DNA of 64,000 nt from positions 29,312,057-29,376,056 of the forward strand of contig JAOANR010000002.1 in NCBI GenBank assembly GCA_030278955.1, in the 5' to 3' direction. The position numbers and the translations under genes were made by a program. The notes under the pieces are model-generated. The model was not told the origin of the DNA. It searched no databases and saw only the letters and a list, made by a program, of their open reading frames with translations. This DNA is from Hygrophila difformis. Its lineage: Eukaryota > Streptophyta > Magnoliopsida > Lamiales > Acanthaceae. This document shows positions 44,701 to 55,520 of this stretch, one piece after another (within the stretch, counting starts at the first letter, position 1; each line of letters begins with the position of its first letter).

Positions 44701-46360
44701 CGTAATTCATTACGCAAGTCATGCCCTGAATGAAGCCCAAGTTAACTACACCACAACGGAGAAAGAGATGTATGCTGTAGTCTTCGCGTTTGACAAGTTC
44801 AGACAGTACCTGATAGGTACAAAGACCATAGTATACACTGATCATACAGCATTGAGATACTTGTTTAGCAAACAAGATGCAAAACCTCGATTAATCAGGT
44901 GGGTACTTCTGTTGCAAGAATTCGACATCATAATAAAAGATAGGCGAGGTCGAGATAATGGTGCTGCTGACCACTTATCTCGATTAGATAATGATAAAAA
45001 GGAAAAAGCCGTCAATGAAGATTTCCCGGACGAACAGTTGTTCGCGTTGCATCTGCATAATCAAGCTTGTCCATGGTTTTCCGACATCGCTAACTTCTTG
45101 GCATGCGGAGTAACCCCACAGTTTTCGAACTATCATCAGAGGAATAAGTTCAAACGAGATGTATTAAGTTACTTCTGGGAAGAACCTTATCTCTTCAAAC
45201 ACTGCCCTGATTTAATAATCAGGCGATGTGTGACCGAGCATGAAGCTTATCAAATTGTCAGAAAATGCCATGAATCAGAATATGGAGGTCACCATGGTCC
45301 CGCTCGAACGGCCCACAAGGTCCTCGAATGTGGATTTTATTGGCCTCACATCTATGAGGATTGCAGGACATTTGTTAAGGGTTGTGACAGATGCCAAAGA
45401 TTAGGAAACATCTCCAAGAGGGATGAGATGCCTCAAAAGGGGATTCTCACACTTGAGATCTTTGATGTATGGGGCATTGACTTCATGGGACCGTTTCCAC
45501 CATCTGGTGGAAACTACTATATCTTGGTAGCTGTCGATTACGTATCCAAATGGGTCGAGGCTGTCGCATTACCGACCAATGATGGTAGCCAAGTCATCAA
45601 GTTCCTCAAGAACAACATTTTCAGTCGATTTGGCGTACCTAGGGTGGTGATATCTGATGGAGGAACACACTTTATTAATAAAGGTTTTGAAACTTTAATG
45701 AGTAAAAATGGGATCCTCCATAAGATAGGCACGCCTTACCATCCTCAGACTAGTGGTCAAGTCGAAGTATCCAATCGCGAAATCAAACACATACTCGAAG
45801 CCACTGTCGGGATAACCCGTAAGGATTGGGCACGGAAGCTCAATGATGCTCTATGGGCATACCGCACAGCATATAAGACTCCCATCGGGATGTCTCCATA
45901 TAGGCTGGTCTTCGGAAAAGCCTGTCATTTACCCGTAGAGCTAGAGCATAAAGCTTACTGGGCCGTTAAAACGCCTAACTTTGATCCGAAAGTTGCTCAG
46001 AGCAAATGTAAGTTGGACCTCAATGAAATTGAGGAAATACGAGCGCAAGCTTATGAAAGCTCTCGAATTTACAAGGAGCGGACCCAGAAGTTGCACGATC
46101 GCCGGATCAAACCTAAGTATTTTTATGTTGGTCAACATGTGTTATTGTTCAATACTAGGTTGAAGCTGTTCCCCGGAAAGCTCAAATCTAGATGGGAAGG
46201 ACCACATGAAGTACTAGAGGTGTTCAAAAATGGAGCTGTCAAGATCCGAACTGATAGGGGCGATATAGTGGTGAATGGACAAGGATTAAAAGAGTACCTT
46301 GGACAGTTCGATCCGGAGAAAGAAAGCCAAGCAGTGGCAGACCCGGCCTACACTCAATAA
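41774..46360 (+). CDS. pol: Athila-2 pol: protease, reverse transcriptase, RNase H, integrase
   Basis: Same frame as gag, open from the TGA to 46360; no ATG start is expected. Domains in order: Gln/Asn-rich linker; aspartic protease ([10 protein letters not shown], about 42795); reverse transcriptase ([19 protein letters not shown] about 43900, FMDD about 44202-44213); RNase H ([27 protein letters not shown]); integrase zinc domain ([27 protein letters not shown]); and DDE core with Asp in VAVDYVSKW, Asp in [10 protein letters not shown] and Glu in [11 protein letters not shown]. The tail ends LGQFDPEKE without chromodomain, placing it in Athila, not the chromoviruses. All key residues are present, so apart from the upstream TGA it looks functional. 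Confidence 0.93.
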   Translation, partial: AFPNRHPNLSYSNNNALNSHLLNKPQQQQFNPQQNQGFNQNRGQHFQNPGFQPQIQQRPPQNFQNFQPNQSFQPQFVPNQGQWNHNQHQNQNQNQKPPSRLENLMTDFITSQKEINNQLQASIRNVETQVTQMANEMQKRDKGTLPSTAEKNPQCKAITLKSGRVLAGPKGADTGAEFKEEDIVDNAGKEADNGNRAEKETAELQTEAAPEMAETDKGTGEGTTSFPSPPKIANNKYMPRIPYPARLKNKEHDLKFKKFLQRLKSVEITIPLTEMISEMPIYAKFLKELISGKRQVEQEEVIILNSTCSAIVQRRMPEKKEDPGCCTLPVQFGKAKVSMGLCDLGSSINVMPLAMAVRLKLGEIQPVKMRLQLADRSITQPVGILKDVVVKTGQVLFPVDFIVLDIEEDSEMPLILGRPFLATGGALIDAKSGKVTLRVDGEEIIFDMEKLQKFPNDSSCFSFENVIVREEPDSELDCEMMLDELSKQVLKPAGVEHKGCKAVHFADPETGDLEEFDGIDFHDDANQEEEEDPVLMQDPEGKSVLPLPNSRKLLPSVECPPELELKTLPDHLKYAFLAEHKKLPVIVSAKLSQEQENALVDVLKKHVHAIGWTISDIKGISPSICMHRILMEEEFKPSRQPQRRLNPLIQEVVRKEVIKLLDAGIIYPISDSKWVSPVQVVPKRGGMCITKNEQGEEVATRPVTGWRVCIDYRKLNEATRKDHFPLPFIDQMLERLAGREFYCFLDGYSGYNQIVISSEDHEKTTFTCPYGTFAYRRMPFGLCNAPATFQRCMMSIFSEFIEKCIEVFMDDFSVYGDTFEDCLTNLAKILKRCEGTNLVLNWEKCHFMVTEGIVLGHRISRAGIEVDPAKVSIISNLPLPYSIKSVRSFLGHAGFYRRFIKDFSKIAKPLTNLLCKENPFLINEACVQAFDTLKKMLVSAPIVQPPDWSLPFEVMCDASGLAVGAVLGQHKDGRHCVIHYASHALNEAQVNYTTTEKEMYAVVFAFDKFRQYLIGTKTIVYTDHTALRYLFSKQDAKPRLIRWVLLLQEFDIIIKDRRGRDNGAADHLSRLDNDKKEKAVNEDFPDEQLFALHLHNQACPWFSDIANFLACGVTPQFSNYHQRNKFKRDVLSYFWEEPYLFKHCPDLIIRRCVTEHEAYQIVRKCHESEYGGHHGPARTAHKVLECGFYWPHIYEDCRTFVKGCDRCQRLGNISKRDEMPQKGILTLEIFDVWGIDFMGPFPPSGGNYYILVAVDYVSKWVEAVALPTNDGSQVIKFLKNNIFSRFGVPRVVISDGGTHFINKGFETLMSKNGILHKIGTPYHPQTSGQVEVSNREIKHILEATVGITRKDWARKLNDALWAYRTAYKTPIGMSPYRLVFGKACHLPVELEHKAYWAVKTPNFDPKVAQSKCKLDLNEIEEIRAQAYESSRIYKERTQKLHDRRIKPKYFYVGQHVLLFNTRLKLFPGKLKSRWEGPHEVLEVFKNGAVKIRTDRGDIVVNGQGLKEYLGQFDPEKESQAVADPAYTQ

Positions 46361-46463
46361 GAAACAGCATTTAAAAACACAAAAATTTTAGTTTATATAT
46401 ATATATATAGTATATATTTACAGTACTTATTTCATGACGAGCAAGTACCCAAAGATCAATTAA

Positions 46464-46545
46464 ACATTTAGAGTACTAAGACTCTAAATGTGAGGATGTT
46501 GATATTTGGAGAAAATCTAATGCATTTCATTCATCTATCTTGCAG
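46464..46545 (+). promoter_or_regulatory. Athila-2 hairpin-motif module 1 with splice acceptor
   Basis: The perfect hairpin ACATTTAGAGT-actaag-ACTCTAAATGT (46464-46491) overlaps AAATGTGAGGATGTTGA (46486-46502). TGATATTTGGAG follows, and a pyrimidine-rich run ends TATCTTGCAG (CAG 46543-46545). Nearly identical to 13463-13543. Confidence 0.77.
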
Positions 46546-46849
46546 AAGTTCGGAACCCCCAAAAAGAGGAGCAGATAAGAGTAACATGGAAAACCAGGTT
46601 CTTGGTTGGATTAGTTCCATAAGTCTAAGAAAACGTTTTCGGGAATTGAAGAAATTCAATACCCGAAACAAAATTCACAGATAAATGGAACTAACCCAAC
46701 CTAATTTTATGCAAGTGGATTGTTTAATTTTCAGCCCAGCATTTTGAATTTACTTGGACTGAATTTATTCAGCCCAAATCAAATAAAATGGACTCAGGCC
46801 CACATCACACTCGGGCCCAGTCCAAGAAAATTTGAAAATTCGAAAATTC
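46546..46849 (+). other. Athila-2 post-pol spacer
   Basis: Non-coding, partly similar to 13544-13833. A 64-codon frame (46490-46684) crosses the acceptor but has no counterpart in Athila-1, so I do not call it a gene. Confidence 0.55.
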
Positions 46850-47164
46850 TTTGTCGCGGAAGGTCCTTTGTCGTGATGTCATACATCGCGACCATGCCCT
46901 GTTCCGCGACAAACTCCCTTTTCCTTCTTAACCCTTCTCCGGTGATTGTCGCGATGCACCTTGTCGCGGAGCATGACTCCGCGACCAAGCCCTGCTCCGC
47001 GACATGATCTGCGTTGACTTTGTCTCCATACTGAACTTTGTCGCGGTAGCCTTGTCGCGGAGCATGACTCCGCGACCAACCCTCAACTCCGCGACCTCTC
47101 TGATGTCGCTATGCCTTGTCGTGGAACCTGGTTCCGCGACAAAGTCTCGGATTCCGCGACAAAA
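46850..47164 (+). repeat. CG-rich palindromic array in front of the F-box gene (Athila-2)
   Basis: TTGTCGCGGAGCATGACTCCGCGACC-type palindromes and half-sites, the same family as this element's LTR arrays, between pol and the third gene. It lies at the same place as the AATTCGAATT array of Athila-1. Confidence 0.9.
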
Positions 47165-47171
47165 GTTCAAG

Positions 47172-47332
47172 TATTTATACCCCCCCCCCCCACCCCCTCC
47201 AGTTTCTTTTCACTTTCTCTTGTCATTTCAACTTCCTCCAACTTCTTCATCTTCTTTTCCCCCATTTTTCTCTCATCCGAACGAACACCACGTGTTCTTC
47301 GCACTCTTGCACTCCTTTTCCAAGGGGAAACT
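47172..47332 (+). promoter_or_regulatory. Internal promoter and 5' UTR of the F-box gene (Athila-2)
   Basis: TATTTATAC (47172-47180) follows the array, then a C run and a CT-rich leader reaching the first ATG at 47333. Position matches the TATA-like box at 14379 in Athila-1. Promoter function is inferred. Confidence 0.5.
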
Positions 47333-47400
47333 ATGGACCGATTTCATGGACTCCTCCCAAACCTTGGACCCGTGCCTAGACCCGAGCCAAGGAGGAGAGG
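47333..47400 (+). CDS. F-box gene exon 1 (Athila-2 ORF3 slot)
   Basis: The ATG at 47333 opens 22 codons plus two bases of a Pro/Arg-rich N-terminus (MDRFHGLLPN at the start) up to AGAGG|GTAAAC, GT at 47401. The two left-over bases plus the first base after the acceptor at 48467 form a codon, and the next codon is exactly the frame of the downstream F-box exon. The frame match has a one-in-three chance of arising by accident. Together with conserved position of donor and acceptor in Athila-1 it supports a real spliced gene. Confidence 0.55.
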
Positions 47401-48467
47401 GTAAACCCTGTTTTCGCCATGTTCATAGCACCCATTCGGACCCGTTTGTTTTGTTTTTACTTTGTTGTGTTCTTGGTGTGATGTGGTGTATATGTGCATT
47501 TAACTTTAGATTTTTGGAAGTTTTCAAAGTGCTCTCGGTTATGAGCATCATTTTGAAACGCCTGAAACCCCATTTTGAAACTGGTAATGGATAAGATTTT
47601 TGAAGTTTTAAAACTGGAAAGAACAAACTGATGAACATTTGGGTATTGTTTTGAATATCTTGATGTTGTTGGTTTGATTGATCCTGATGTGATGTGCACA
47701 GTGTTGAGTTGGTGTAATAAAAGAGGTAAGATCTCTTTGGGCACATTTGTCCCCATGTTAGAAATCTCATGGGAATAAATGTTTGTTTGTTTATGGAAAC
47801 ATAGTACAAACACCCAATAGGAAGCTTCCACTTTTAATAAAAGCAACTTTTAGAAAAAGACAAAAAGAGTCATTTTTGTTTAATGTTTGACTTGAGTCTT
47901 TTGTTCCCAATGGAACACTAGTGTGAGTAAGATAGCAGTACTTTTGTCACCCAACTGCTATCCTTTTCAAAAATCCAAAATGGGACCACTCACATCCCAC
48001 CTTTGTTAAATAAAACAAGTCAACCATTTTTTTTAAAATTAAAAACAGTGTTTGCAAATTTTTGGATGCTTTAACTGTCCAAACAGTCCAAGCTATCCAA
48101 AAATAGCAGATCCGTTCCGCCACGTCTTCATTGCACATTCCAATATTCGAGCATTCCATTTCCATCTATCCATCTCATTCCACTTCCAACAAGTGTCTCG
48201 GACTTGTTTAATAAAACTGAAAACTTTTGGGCCCTATGGCCCATTAAAAAGATTTTAGGCCCAATGGCCAATTTTATTTTATTTTGGGCTCTTTAGCCCA
48301 TTTAAAACCAAATATTATTTACATGTGCTTTAAATTAAAATTCGAGTCAGAAATTTAATAATCTCACATCTAGAGCAAAGCTCTAAATGTGAGGATGTTG
48401 GTTTCTGAACTTGAATAATTTCCGAAAATTATATAAAAATTGGATTCATCACTTCTTATCTTTTCAG
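47401..48467 (+). other. Putative intron of the F-box gene (Athila-2)
   Basis: Begins GTAAAC and ends ACTTCTTATCTTTTCAG (CAG 48465-48467). T-rich. Its 3' half resembles the Athila-1 ORF3 intron (GGGACCACTCACATCCC, then TTAAATAAAACAAGTCAACC). It contains hairpin module 2 just upstream of the acceptor. Confidence 0.55.
48363..48400 (+). promoter_or_regulatory. Athila-2 hairpin-motif module 2
   Basis: A 14-bp hairpin with one mismatch, CTCACATCTAGAGC-aaa-GCTCTAAATGTGAG (48363-48393), overlaps AAATGTGAGGATGTTG (48385-48400), about 67 bases before the acceptor. Same placement as 15902-15940. Confidence 0.8.
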
Positions 48468-49131
48468 GGGTAATCCTCCCATTCCAGACCCTGCTCCAGA
48501 GGGAACTAAGTTGCTGGACTTACCGCTAGAACTCCTTGGTGAGATTCTCTCCCGGATAGGAGAGGATGAAATCAGGGAGGTGTTTGCCGCGCAACGGATA
48601 TGCAAGAAGCTCAGGGATGCTGGGAACCTTGCCATCGTATACAAGCGATGCGAGGTTGACTCCTCCACTGTGAAGAGAGGGCAAGAAAGAATCCGTTGGC
48701 AGAAGGAGAGATTCCTGCAAACATGCATAGCTGCAGGAAACTTCAATCTCCAGATCATTCCAGCACTTATGGCGTTTGTAGAAGGGAATGAGGAGCACGC
48801 TTGTGAACTGCTGCGCCCAGGAATTGAGGACAACCACAAGGCGTCAATCTTCACCCAGGGACTGATGCTTATGAGTAGGACGGATGAAAGGCAAGTTGAA
48901 CAAGGAATCAGAATGATCGAAAGGATGGTAACAGATCGGTTAATCCTTCAGTACACGTCTACCAACGTCCTCGGATGGATGACGGATAACCCAGACACTC
49001 CGTACCTATGGGCAAACCAAGGGGACAGAATCTACTGCCCAAGGAGGCGTGAGCCCATGATGGATCATAACGGCTGGTGTCTGCGGTGTGAGTTGACCAG
49101 CTACATCCACTGGGCCAGATTTCTATTCTGA
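48468..49131 (+). CDS. F-box protein, main exon (Athila-2 ORF3 slot)
   Basis: Open frame from the acceptor to TGA at 49131; with exon 1 the product is about 243 residues. After a Pro-rich linker, about residues 38-88 read as an F-box (LDLPLELLGEILSRIGEDEI, then CKKLRDAGN and YKRCEVD). The F-box is the Skp1-binding module of SCF ubiquitin ligases. The following helical part (about 105-180: FLQTCIAAGN, LMAFVEGNEEHACELL, QGLMLMSRTDERQVEQGI) and the Cys-containing end (GWCLRCELTSYIHWARF) fit the plant At2g35280/At1g67623-like F-box group, whose members have SEL1/TPR-like repeats there. Family assignment is from pattern recognition only. No stop or frameshift interrupts it. Without the intron model the first in-frame Met is far into the domain, which favours splicing. 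Confidence 0.7.
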
Positions 49132-50789
49132 AGGAAGAAGATGAATCCCAGTCTATTAGGTTCTATTTCATTTCCATTCTAGTAGTAGTAATTTGCAAGG
49201 GAATCCTCCTTTTGTGTGTGCAGGTTTGTATTAACTGCACGAGAATCCCTTGCCTCGGTTGTATTTATTTGCTTTCCCTAAATTGGAACTCAGTTTTTGA
49301 GACCACTGAACAATTCTTTACTGCTTTCCTTTGAAAAGATGTCTGCACAGTCCGAGATGAATAAGTGACTGTCAGGCCAAAAATTTGCTGTTGACATACT
49401 CAGTATGTCAGCAGTGCCTCTTTACTGCTTTCAATCAAATAACCAGCAAAAATATGCATAAACTTGCTCTAAATTCACAGGTTGAATTTAGGCTTATGAT
49501 TAAATTTTCAGACTTTCAAATTGGGATAATATAATTGAAGACATGCATGAAATGAATTCCTGAGGTTTTGAGCTATAAAAATTTAATGATGCGATCAGCT
49601 TATTGGGTAATAAATCTGCATGTTAGAGATTTCGATTGAATAAATTGTTAGAATTAAGCTTGGATTAAATTTGAGAATATTGTATGACATGAATTAACCC
49701 AACCTTGTGAGATTTGAGCCATGAGTCACTTTTACTCATTCATTTTCTTCGATGTGTGAATCATTTTGATTAAAGGAAACTAGAACCTGCAATTGGGACC
49801 GATCCAAGACCATGCCATATTCCCGAAATCGAGCATATGATCGAGGCACCTAGAAAACCCAAATTTTTGGCCTTCGTTTGAAATCCAAACCCAAAAATAT
49901 TTCCCTTTAGGATTAACCAATTTGAGCCTATAAGCCTAATTTTTCTTTGAAGCCCTTCATATTATTCCTAGCCTTACAAAAAGACCAAGAAATTCAAACC
50001 CAAGTGTGCAAGGATGAATTCTATCAAGGCATTACAATTTTTGATCATCAATGAAAACTATAAATCGGTATTTTATAAACCGATTCAAAAAAAAAAAAAA
50101 AAAAAGTTGAATGTCATTCAACACAAATAAATTGCGAATGACAAGCAATTAGACAATAGTCTAATGTCATGCAAAAGAAAACCAAAAAGAGAGAAACATT
50201 GATGATCATAAATTTTAAATAAAAATGCCAAGTTATGATGGAATTAATTCTTGCCACTTCTTAGCCCAATAATTCCCTTTTCCCACCTAATGTTACAACC
50301 GTACGCCCCGTTATAACCCTCAAATAAGACCTCGTGATCTCGATTTGAATAAATGAGCCGGTGGCGAATTGGTCTGATTGCAAGCTTATGGGATAATTTA
50401 ATTAAATGTGATTTTGAGCGTTCATGATTAAACCCCAATTGAGAGTGAGTGAATTTTTCCGATTCTCTTATATGTGAGGCTTTGTCTTATTACACATGTT
50501 CATGTCATCCTCTAATTCTCATCCCTAATCTTTGCATTTTTCAAACATGATATTCATGAAAGGTTGACAATAATGCTTGATTTGTAGGCCCGATGTAGTG
50601 AGCAAGTATCATTTCATTAAACACTGCAATCAAGGGAATTCAATACTTGTAATTTTTTATTGTCTTATCCCAATCCAAAAAGGATGTGATTTATGAAGCC
50701 ACGAAAATGAATTGAATATGTAGAGTCCGTGTTCTTACGAACATTGACTCTGACTGCTCGGGGACGATCAGTATTAAATGTGAGGATGT
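49132..50789 (+). other. Athila-2 3' UTR between the F-box gene and 3' LTR
   Basis: Non-coding and homologous along its length to 20265-21888. Conserved hairpins: ACAGTC/GACTGT (49347-49372), CTGTTGACATA/TATGTCAGCAG (49388-49414) and AATCGGT/ACCGATT (about 50072-50092). A run of about 19 A at 50086-50105. Ends with module 3. Confidence 0.75.
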
Positions 50790-50792
50790 TGA
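50753..50792 (+). promoter_or_regulatory. Athila-2 hairpin-motif module 3 (PPT region at the 3' LTR)
   Basis: The hairpin ACTGCTC-gggga.c-GATCAGT (50753-50772) is followed by AAATGTGAGGATGTTGA (50776-50792), whose last three bases start the 3' LTR. Same as 21852-21891. Confidence 0.82.
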
Positions 50793-53700
50793 TAATGGCC
50801 AAAAATGACCATTATTTTCAATCCATTTCCGTGTCTTAAACGGGCATTTGATCGCATTCCGGTCTTACATTAAGTAAGAAAGCAGTCGAATTGGACTAAT
50901 TTATGCATAATTGTAAAAATAATAAGCTGGTGTGAAAAAGACATAAATATGTAATTTTATTACATATTTATGTTAGAAAAATCCAAAAACATGAGAAAAA
51001 GAAAAGGAAACAAAAAGATGGGAAAAAGATAGAAAAGCCCACAAAAAGAAAATTTTCGGCCCATCTGGCCCAATCCAGCAGGCCCAGGAAGACCTTTGTC
51101 GCGGAAGCCCCTTGGCGCGATGCAGTGTTCCGCGACAAAAGGCATGTTCCGCGACCAAGTGGCCCAAATGAAGAGGAGACCAGCCAAGCCCCTTGGCGCG
51201 ATGACCTTTGTCGCGATGGCATGCTCCGCGACAAAAGGCATGTTCCGCGACCAAGATGCACAAATAGAGACACAAGACCCAGTCGAGAAGCCTTGCCACA
51301 TACAGTGTGTTCCGCGACCAACTTGATGCTCCGAGACAAAGCTGTGATGTGTGTGATGTCTTAAGACACAATGGGCTAGAATCATGGCCCATGGGCTTAG
51401 GGTTACACTTCTATAAATATGAGGTGTCTCCCATGAGCTAAGAGAGTTGGTCAGTAGAGAGATTAAAATTCTTGTAGAGATCTTGCAGGCAAGCTTAGGA
51501 GTTCCTCCTTAGGTAGAGTAGTTTAGGTTTGTTTTCATGTATTATTTAATTTTTGCTCTTAGTTTAGCTTAGTTTAGTGTTTTACTGTTCACAGTTGCTT
51601 AGATAGCCATTTTTACACAATGTTTTGGTTTCTAAACTCTTGTTTTAGGGTTTGTACTACCCAAATCATGGGTATTAACAATACCTCTTCAATAATATGG
51701 GAAAACATTCATCATTTTTGTCCCAAATCATGAAATGGGTCTCACACCCCATGGATTTATGCTTTCTTTTTCATTTTGGGGTCATTTGACCCCCATTTTG
51801 TTATTTTTATGTTTACTGTTGGCATATTATGGATAATGTTGTGTGGATGTGTGATCAAACCCTAGATTAGGACTCCTGCTTTATTTTAATATTCTGCCCA
51901 TCCTTGTTATTTTTGTTTAAGCATGTTCTTCTTTATTTTGAATGTTTCTTGCTTATTTTTAGCTTAGAATAGCTTTTTGATCTGAAATAGGGTGAGATCA
52001 CGCTGTTTGCATGCCACTGTTCATTTCTGCTTTTTCTGACTTTTGTCCTGAACCACCTTGGGCGCCAACCGCCTTCTGGCGCGGAACCACGTTCCGCGAC
52101 AAAATGGCTGTTACGCGACCAAGGTGTTTCAAGACACTTGTCTCCATAATTTAAAACCCTTTGTCGCGGAATACCTTGTCGCGGAGCCACGTTCCGCGAC
52201 AAAACTGTCCATGCATAGCGACAAAGGAGCCAAACTCTTGCATTTTGTCTTCATGGCTTTTTGTCGCGGAATCATCTTGTCGCGGAGCCACGTTCCGCGA
52301 CAAAATCCCATTCTGAGACAGAAAAATTATGCCATGTTCCTTGATCTTTGAACACCTTGTCGCGGAACACCTTGTCGCGGAACCACGTTCCGCGACAAAA
52401 TTTCCATGCATAGCGACAAAGGTTCAAATGCTTTAAAATTTTATGAAAACACTTTGTCGCGATGTCACTCTTGTCGCGGAACCACGTTCCGCGACAAAAT
52501 CTTGCATAGCGACAAAGAAGCGTTATGCTGCCAAAAATTCTAAAAACTTGTCGGGATGTCCATGTCGCGGATCTCGGTCCGCGACAAAATTTATGATATC
52601 GCGACAAGGGTTCCTCTCCCTCTATTTAATCTCAAACAAACTTCATTCTCTCCCTATTTTATATTGCAACACTCACATCATAGCCCCACGGGTTAGGATG
52701 TAACATTCTGGAATTGCAATATAGGGTGTTATGCTGCCCAAATTTTGATTCTCCATTTGCATCACTTAACTGATTGAACCCTTGACTCATTAATGATTAA
52801 AGATTGAGATTAGCAAAAATCAAACTTCAATAATCATCATGACTAAAGGACCTTTGTTCAATTGCCATTAAAACATTCTTGTATAAACAAAATCTCGATG
52901 GCTTAAACAGATAATCTGGACTGTAATTAATTATGGTAGGAAGGATTATTTAAGACCATCAATTGTGGACCCAATCCACAACCTTGCATGAGAAACCAAT
53001 GTCTCTCATACAAGGGATCTTCTTTTATTTATTATTTATTTTGTCTTCGTGTGTTGTGTGGAACCATTAGTAAAGAATACATCAGACTAATGTTGGCGGG
53101 TACTCCCTCATGGATAACTAGCTCGTATTCTGGGTATTAGTTACTAATTGTTATTTTGCATGGTCTGGACGATTGTCAGTGGAAGCCTTGGCGGTTCACC
53201 CATCCGGGGTTATAATAGCTGCTCGGCTGACTCCCATCCAGATACAGTTTTATTTTTATTATCTTAATTTCCAAACCTGAATCCCAATCCGTACTGGGAG
53301 TCAGTTGGCATCAGTCAATGCCAACTGATGATCATTATAGAAGGGAAGCATGTAGGTTTTTATCCGAATTCACAGACAGTGGAGGCCCAACTGGTGTTGA
53401 CACCACCATTATAGGGTCTAAGCTGTCTAAATTCGCTCCATCCGAGTGATTGGGAAATTGGACAGTAGATGTTTACAGTCCACCTGATTATTCTGCCATT
53501 ACTTTGGTCCCTTGACCAATTCATTCTGTGTTTCACCTTCTGTTTAGACCCGCATTTATATTTTGGGTCAATTAATTTTACACTTCCATATATCTTTATG
53601 CATGATAATATTATATACTATTGTGGTCTGTACTTATTTTGGGATCCTTCCCTTGGACAATAGAAGTCTAGATCTTAAACAGATATTGCTTTATAAATTT

Positions 53701-55515
53701 CCAACAAAAACCTCTTTATAAAATCCGGATCTGAGTAAGGGATAAATTCTTCAGTTATGACTAATTCATATTCTGTCAAGGGTTGTATTTTGGGAAATTA
53801 AGAAGCAGATTCAGCGATTAGGTCTCGCCTAGACTGAAAGGGTCTGTGTTTTAACTGAGAGTCTAGTACCTGACAGGGAATGATTTTCAAATCCATTATT
53901 TTCCAAAATTGCTGGTTGATGGAAATGTAAGATTAAGTCCTACACCGAGATGGGGTCCACTTGGATTCAAATACAGTGTAGTAAATAATCTTAGAGGAAC
54001 ATCATCCAGGCCTTGGTTATTTTCCAAGATAGGGTTGAGTTTTCTTTCAACTGCTATCCTCTTCTGCCAAAGCCTACTTTTGAGTCCTGAGTGAGTGCAT
54101 CCGGAACGAACTAATTTATTAGTTCGTTTCATTAGTTTGTATCTCATAATCACCCGGAAGGAAGTGAACACACTAGTGGTTCACTGAGAGCCGGGAATTC
54201 TTGATCCATACTCCTTCATTCTGATGGGGAGCTGTCTTTTACTACCAGGGTCAGATTTTCAAAACCTCCGAGTGATAGGTTTAAATGCTTTCTTTACCGC
54301 TTTCTTTTAACCGCTTTCATTAGAGGTCACTCGGTTGTATTGAGAGTTGTGTAACTGCTACTAGGATTGACAGTTAAGGGATAGTTCAGGGCTTGATTAG
54401 AATCTTTGGGTGTGACATGGGAGAGTGATAGTGGTACTTGGCATTTCAATAAATGATGTGTCGGGTGTTGCTTTTCCACCACAGATGAAGTAACACACCC
54501 AGGCCAGGGCAGTTACGAATCTGTGGTATCTTAGAATTTGCGGTCTTAAGAACATGTAAACTCATATTGCAAGTACCTGTCTGTTAAAGGGAAAGCCTTA
54601 TTGAGAGCATGAGAATTAGCTATCTGATAGAATTATCCCAAACAAAGATCTGCGTATGAAAATGGAAGTTTAATATTGCTGTATCTCACTCTTGTCCAAT
54701 TTTCATTCTTTTCTTCCTGTCCTTTCTGTCTACATTGTGACTCTACTTCACGGTTGGCACAATGCACCTTTTCCCTGCTTTCGTAGATAATGTTTACTGC
54801 ATTCCTAGAATAATTCTTATCCGCTTTCTAGAATAGATTTATTTGCTTTGTAGATTAATTTAACTGCTTTCAAGATCTAGTTTAAATTCCCGTCAGTAGA
54901 TATTAATCATCTTTCAAACCTATTGAGCAATACGAATGGAAAATCTGGTAAAACGACGTGGGCCCTGCTTCTATCGCACATCCTCCAGTGAACGATCCGG
55001 TCTTACTATAAATTACTGCAATTTTTGACACCGTGCGCTTTCGGGGGCACAGTTTCTTAACTACGAGCAATAAAAACATGACTACGTATAAATATATCCC
55101 TAATCACAACACCGCCATCATAAATTGGTTTCATTAAATAAAACCTAAACCAGGATCATGATTTTTTGGAAAATACTCATGTAGTGGGAATCTGTCAAAA
55201 AGTTTCATGGCAGGAACTCTTATGGCAAGAATTGATGAGAAGTATCATGGCATATCTGCCGGGGATCCTCAGTGTGACAGGCTGAAGGTCAACCTATCCC
55301 GGCTATGCCATGAGATTTGTCAACATTCCATGACAGAGAGGACCACAGCGCCATTTGAAACCAACGCACCATACTTGAGTAATAAAAAGACAGTTAAGCT
55401 TAACATATATGTATCTCTAAACCCTTTCCCGTGAATCATAACTCTTTTCTTGTAATAAATCTAACCTGGTATATTTTAGAAAAAGCTCGTGGGACGGAAA
55501 TTGTCAAAAGTTTCA
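50790..55515 (+). repeat. Athila-2 3' LTR (4.73 kb)
   Basis: Almost identical to 35529-40238. Main difference: a 15-base CTTGTCGCGGAACAC unit gained near 52357, plus few substitutions. Arrays at 51096-51340 and 52074-52609, TATA box at 51412-51419. GTGGT follows at 55516-55520. Confidence 0.95.
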
Positions 55516-55520
55516 GTGGT
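55516..55520 (+). repeat. Target-site duplication GTGGT, right copy (Athila-2)
   Basis: Pairs with 35524-35528, proving that the flanking sequences were once continuous LTR of element A. Confidence 0.95.

Larger units (their letters stand above)
35529..55515 (+). mobile_element. Athila-2: Athila-type retrotransposon carrying an F-box gene in the ORF3 position
   Basis: A 20.0-kb element with LTRs 35529-40238 and 50790-55515, TGATAATGG...GTTTCA ends and GTGGT duplication. The PBS is identical to that of Athila-1. Gag-pol is one frame (40400-46360) broken by a single TGA; all catalytic motifs are present. After pol come the same hairpin modules, array, TATA-like box, intron and 3' UTR layout as in Athila-1, but the coding exon encodes an F-box-type protein. 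The two LTRs are almost identical, so insertion is recent, and younger than element A, which it splits. Confidence 0.95.

Noticed and set aside
46490..46684. 64-codon ORF after Athila-2 pol
   Set aside because: Overlaps hairpin module 1 and its acceptor; the matching region in Athila-1 has stops in this frame.
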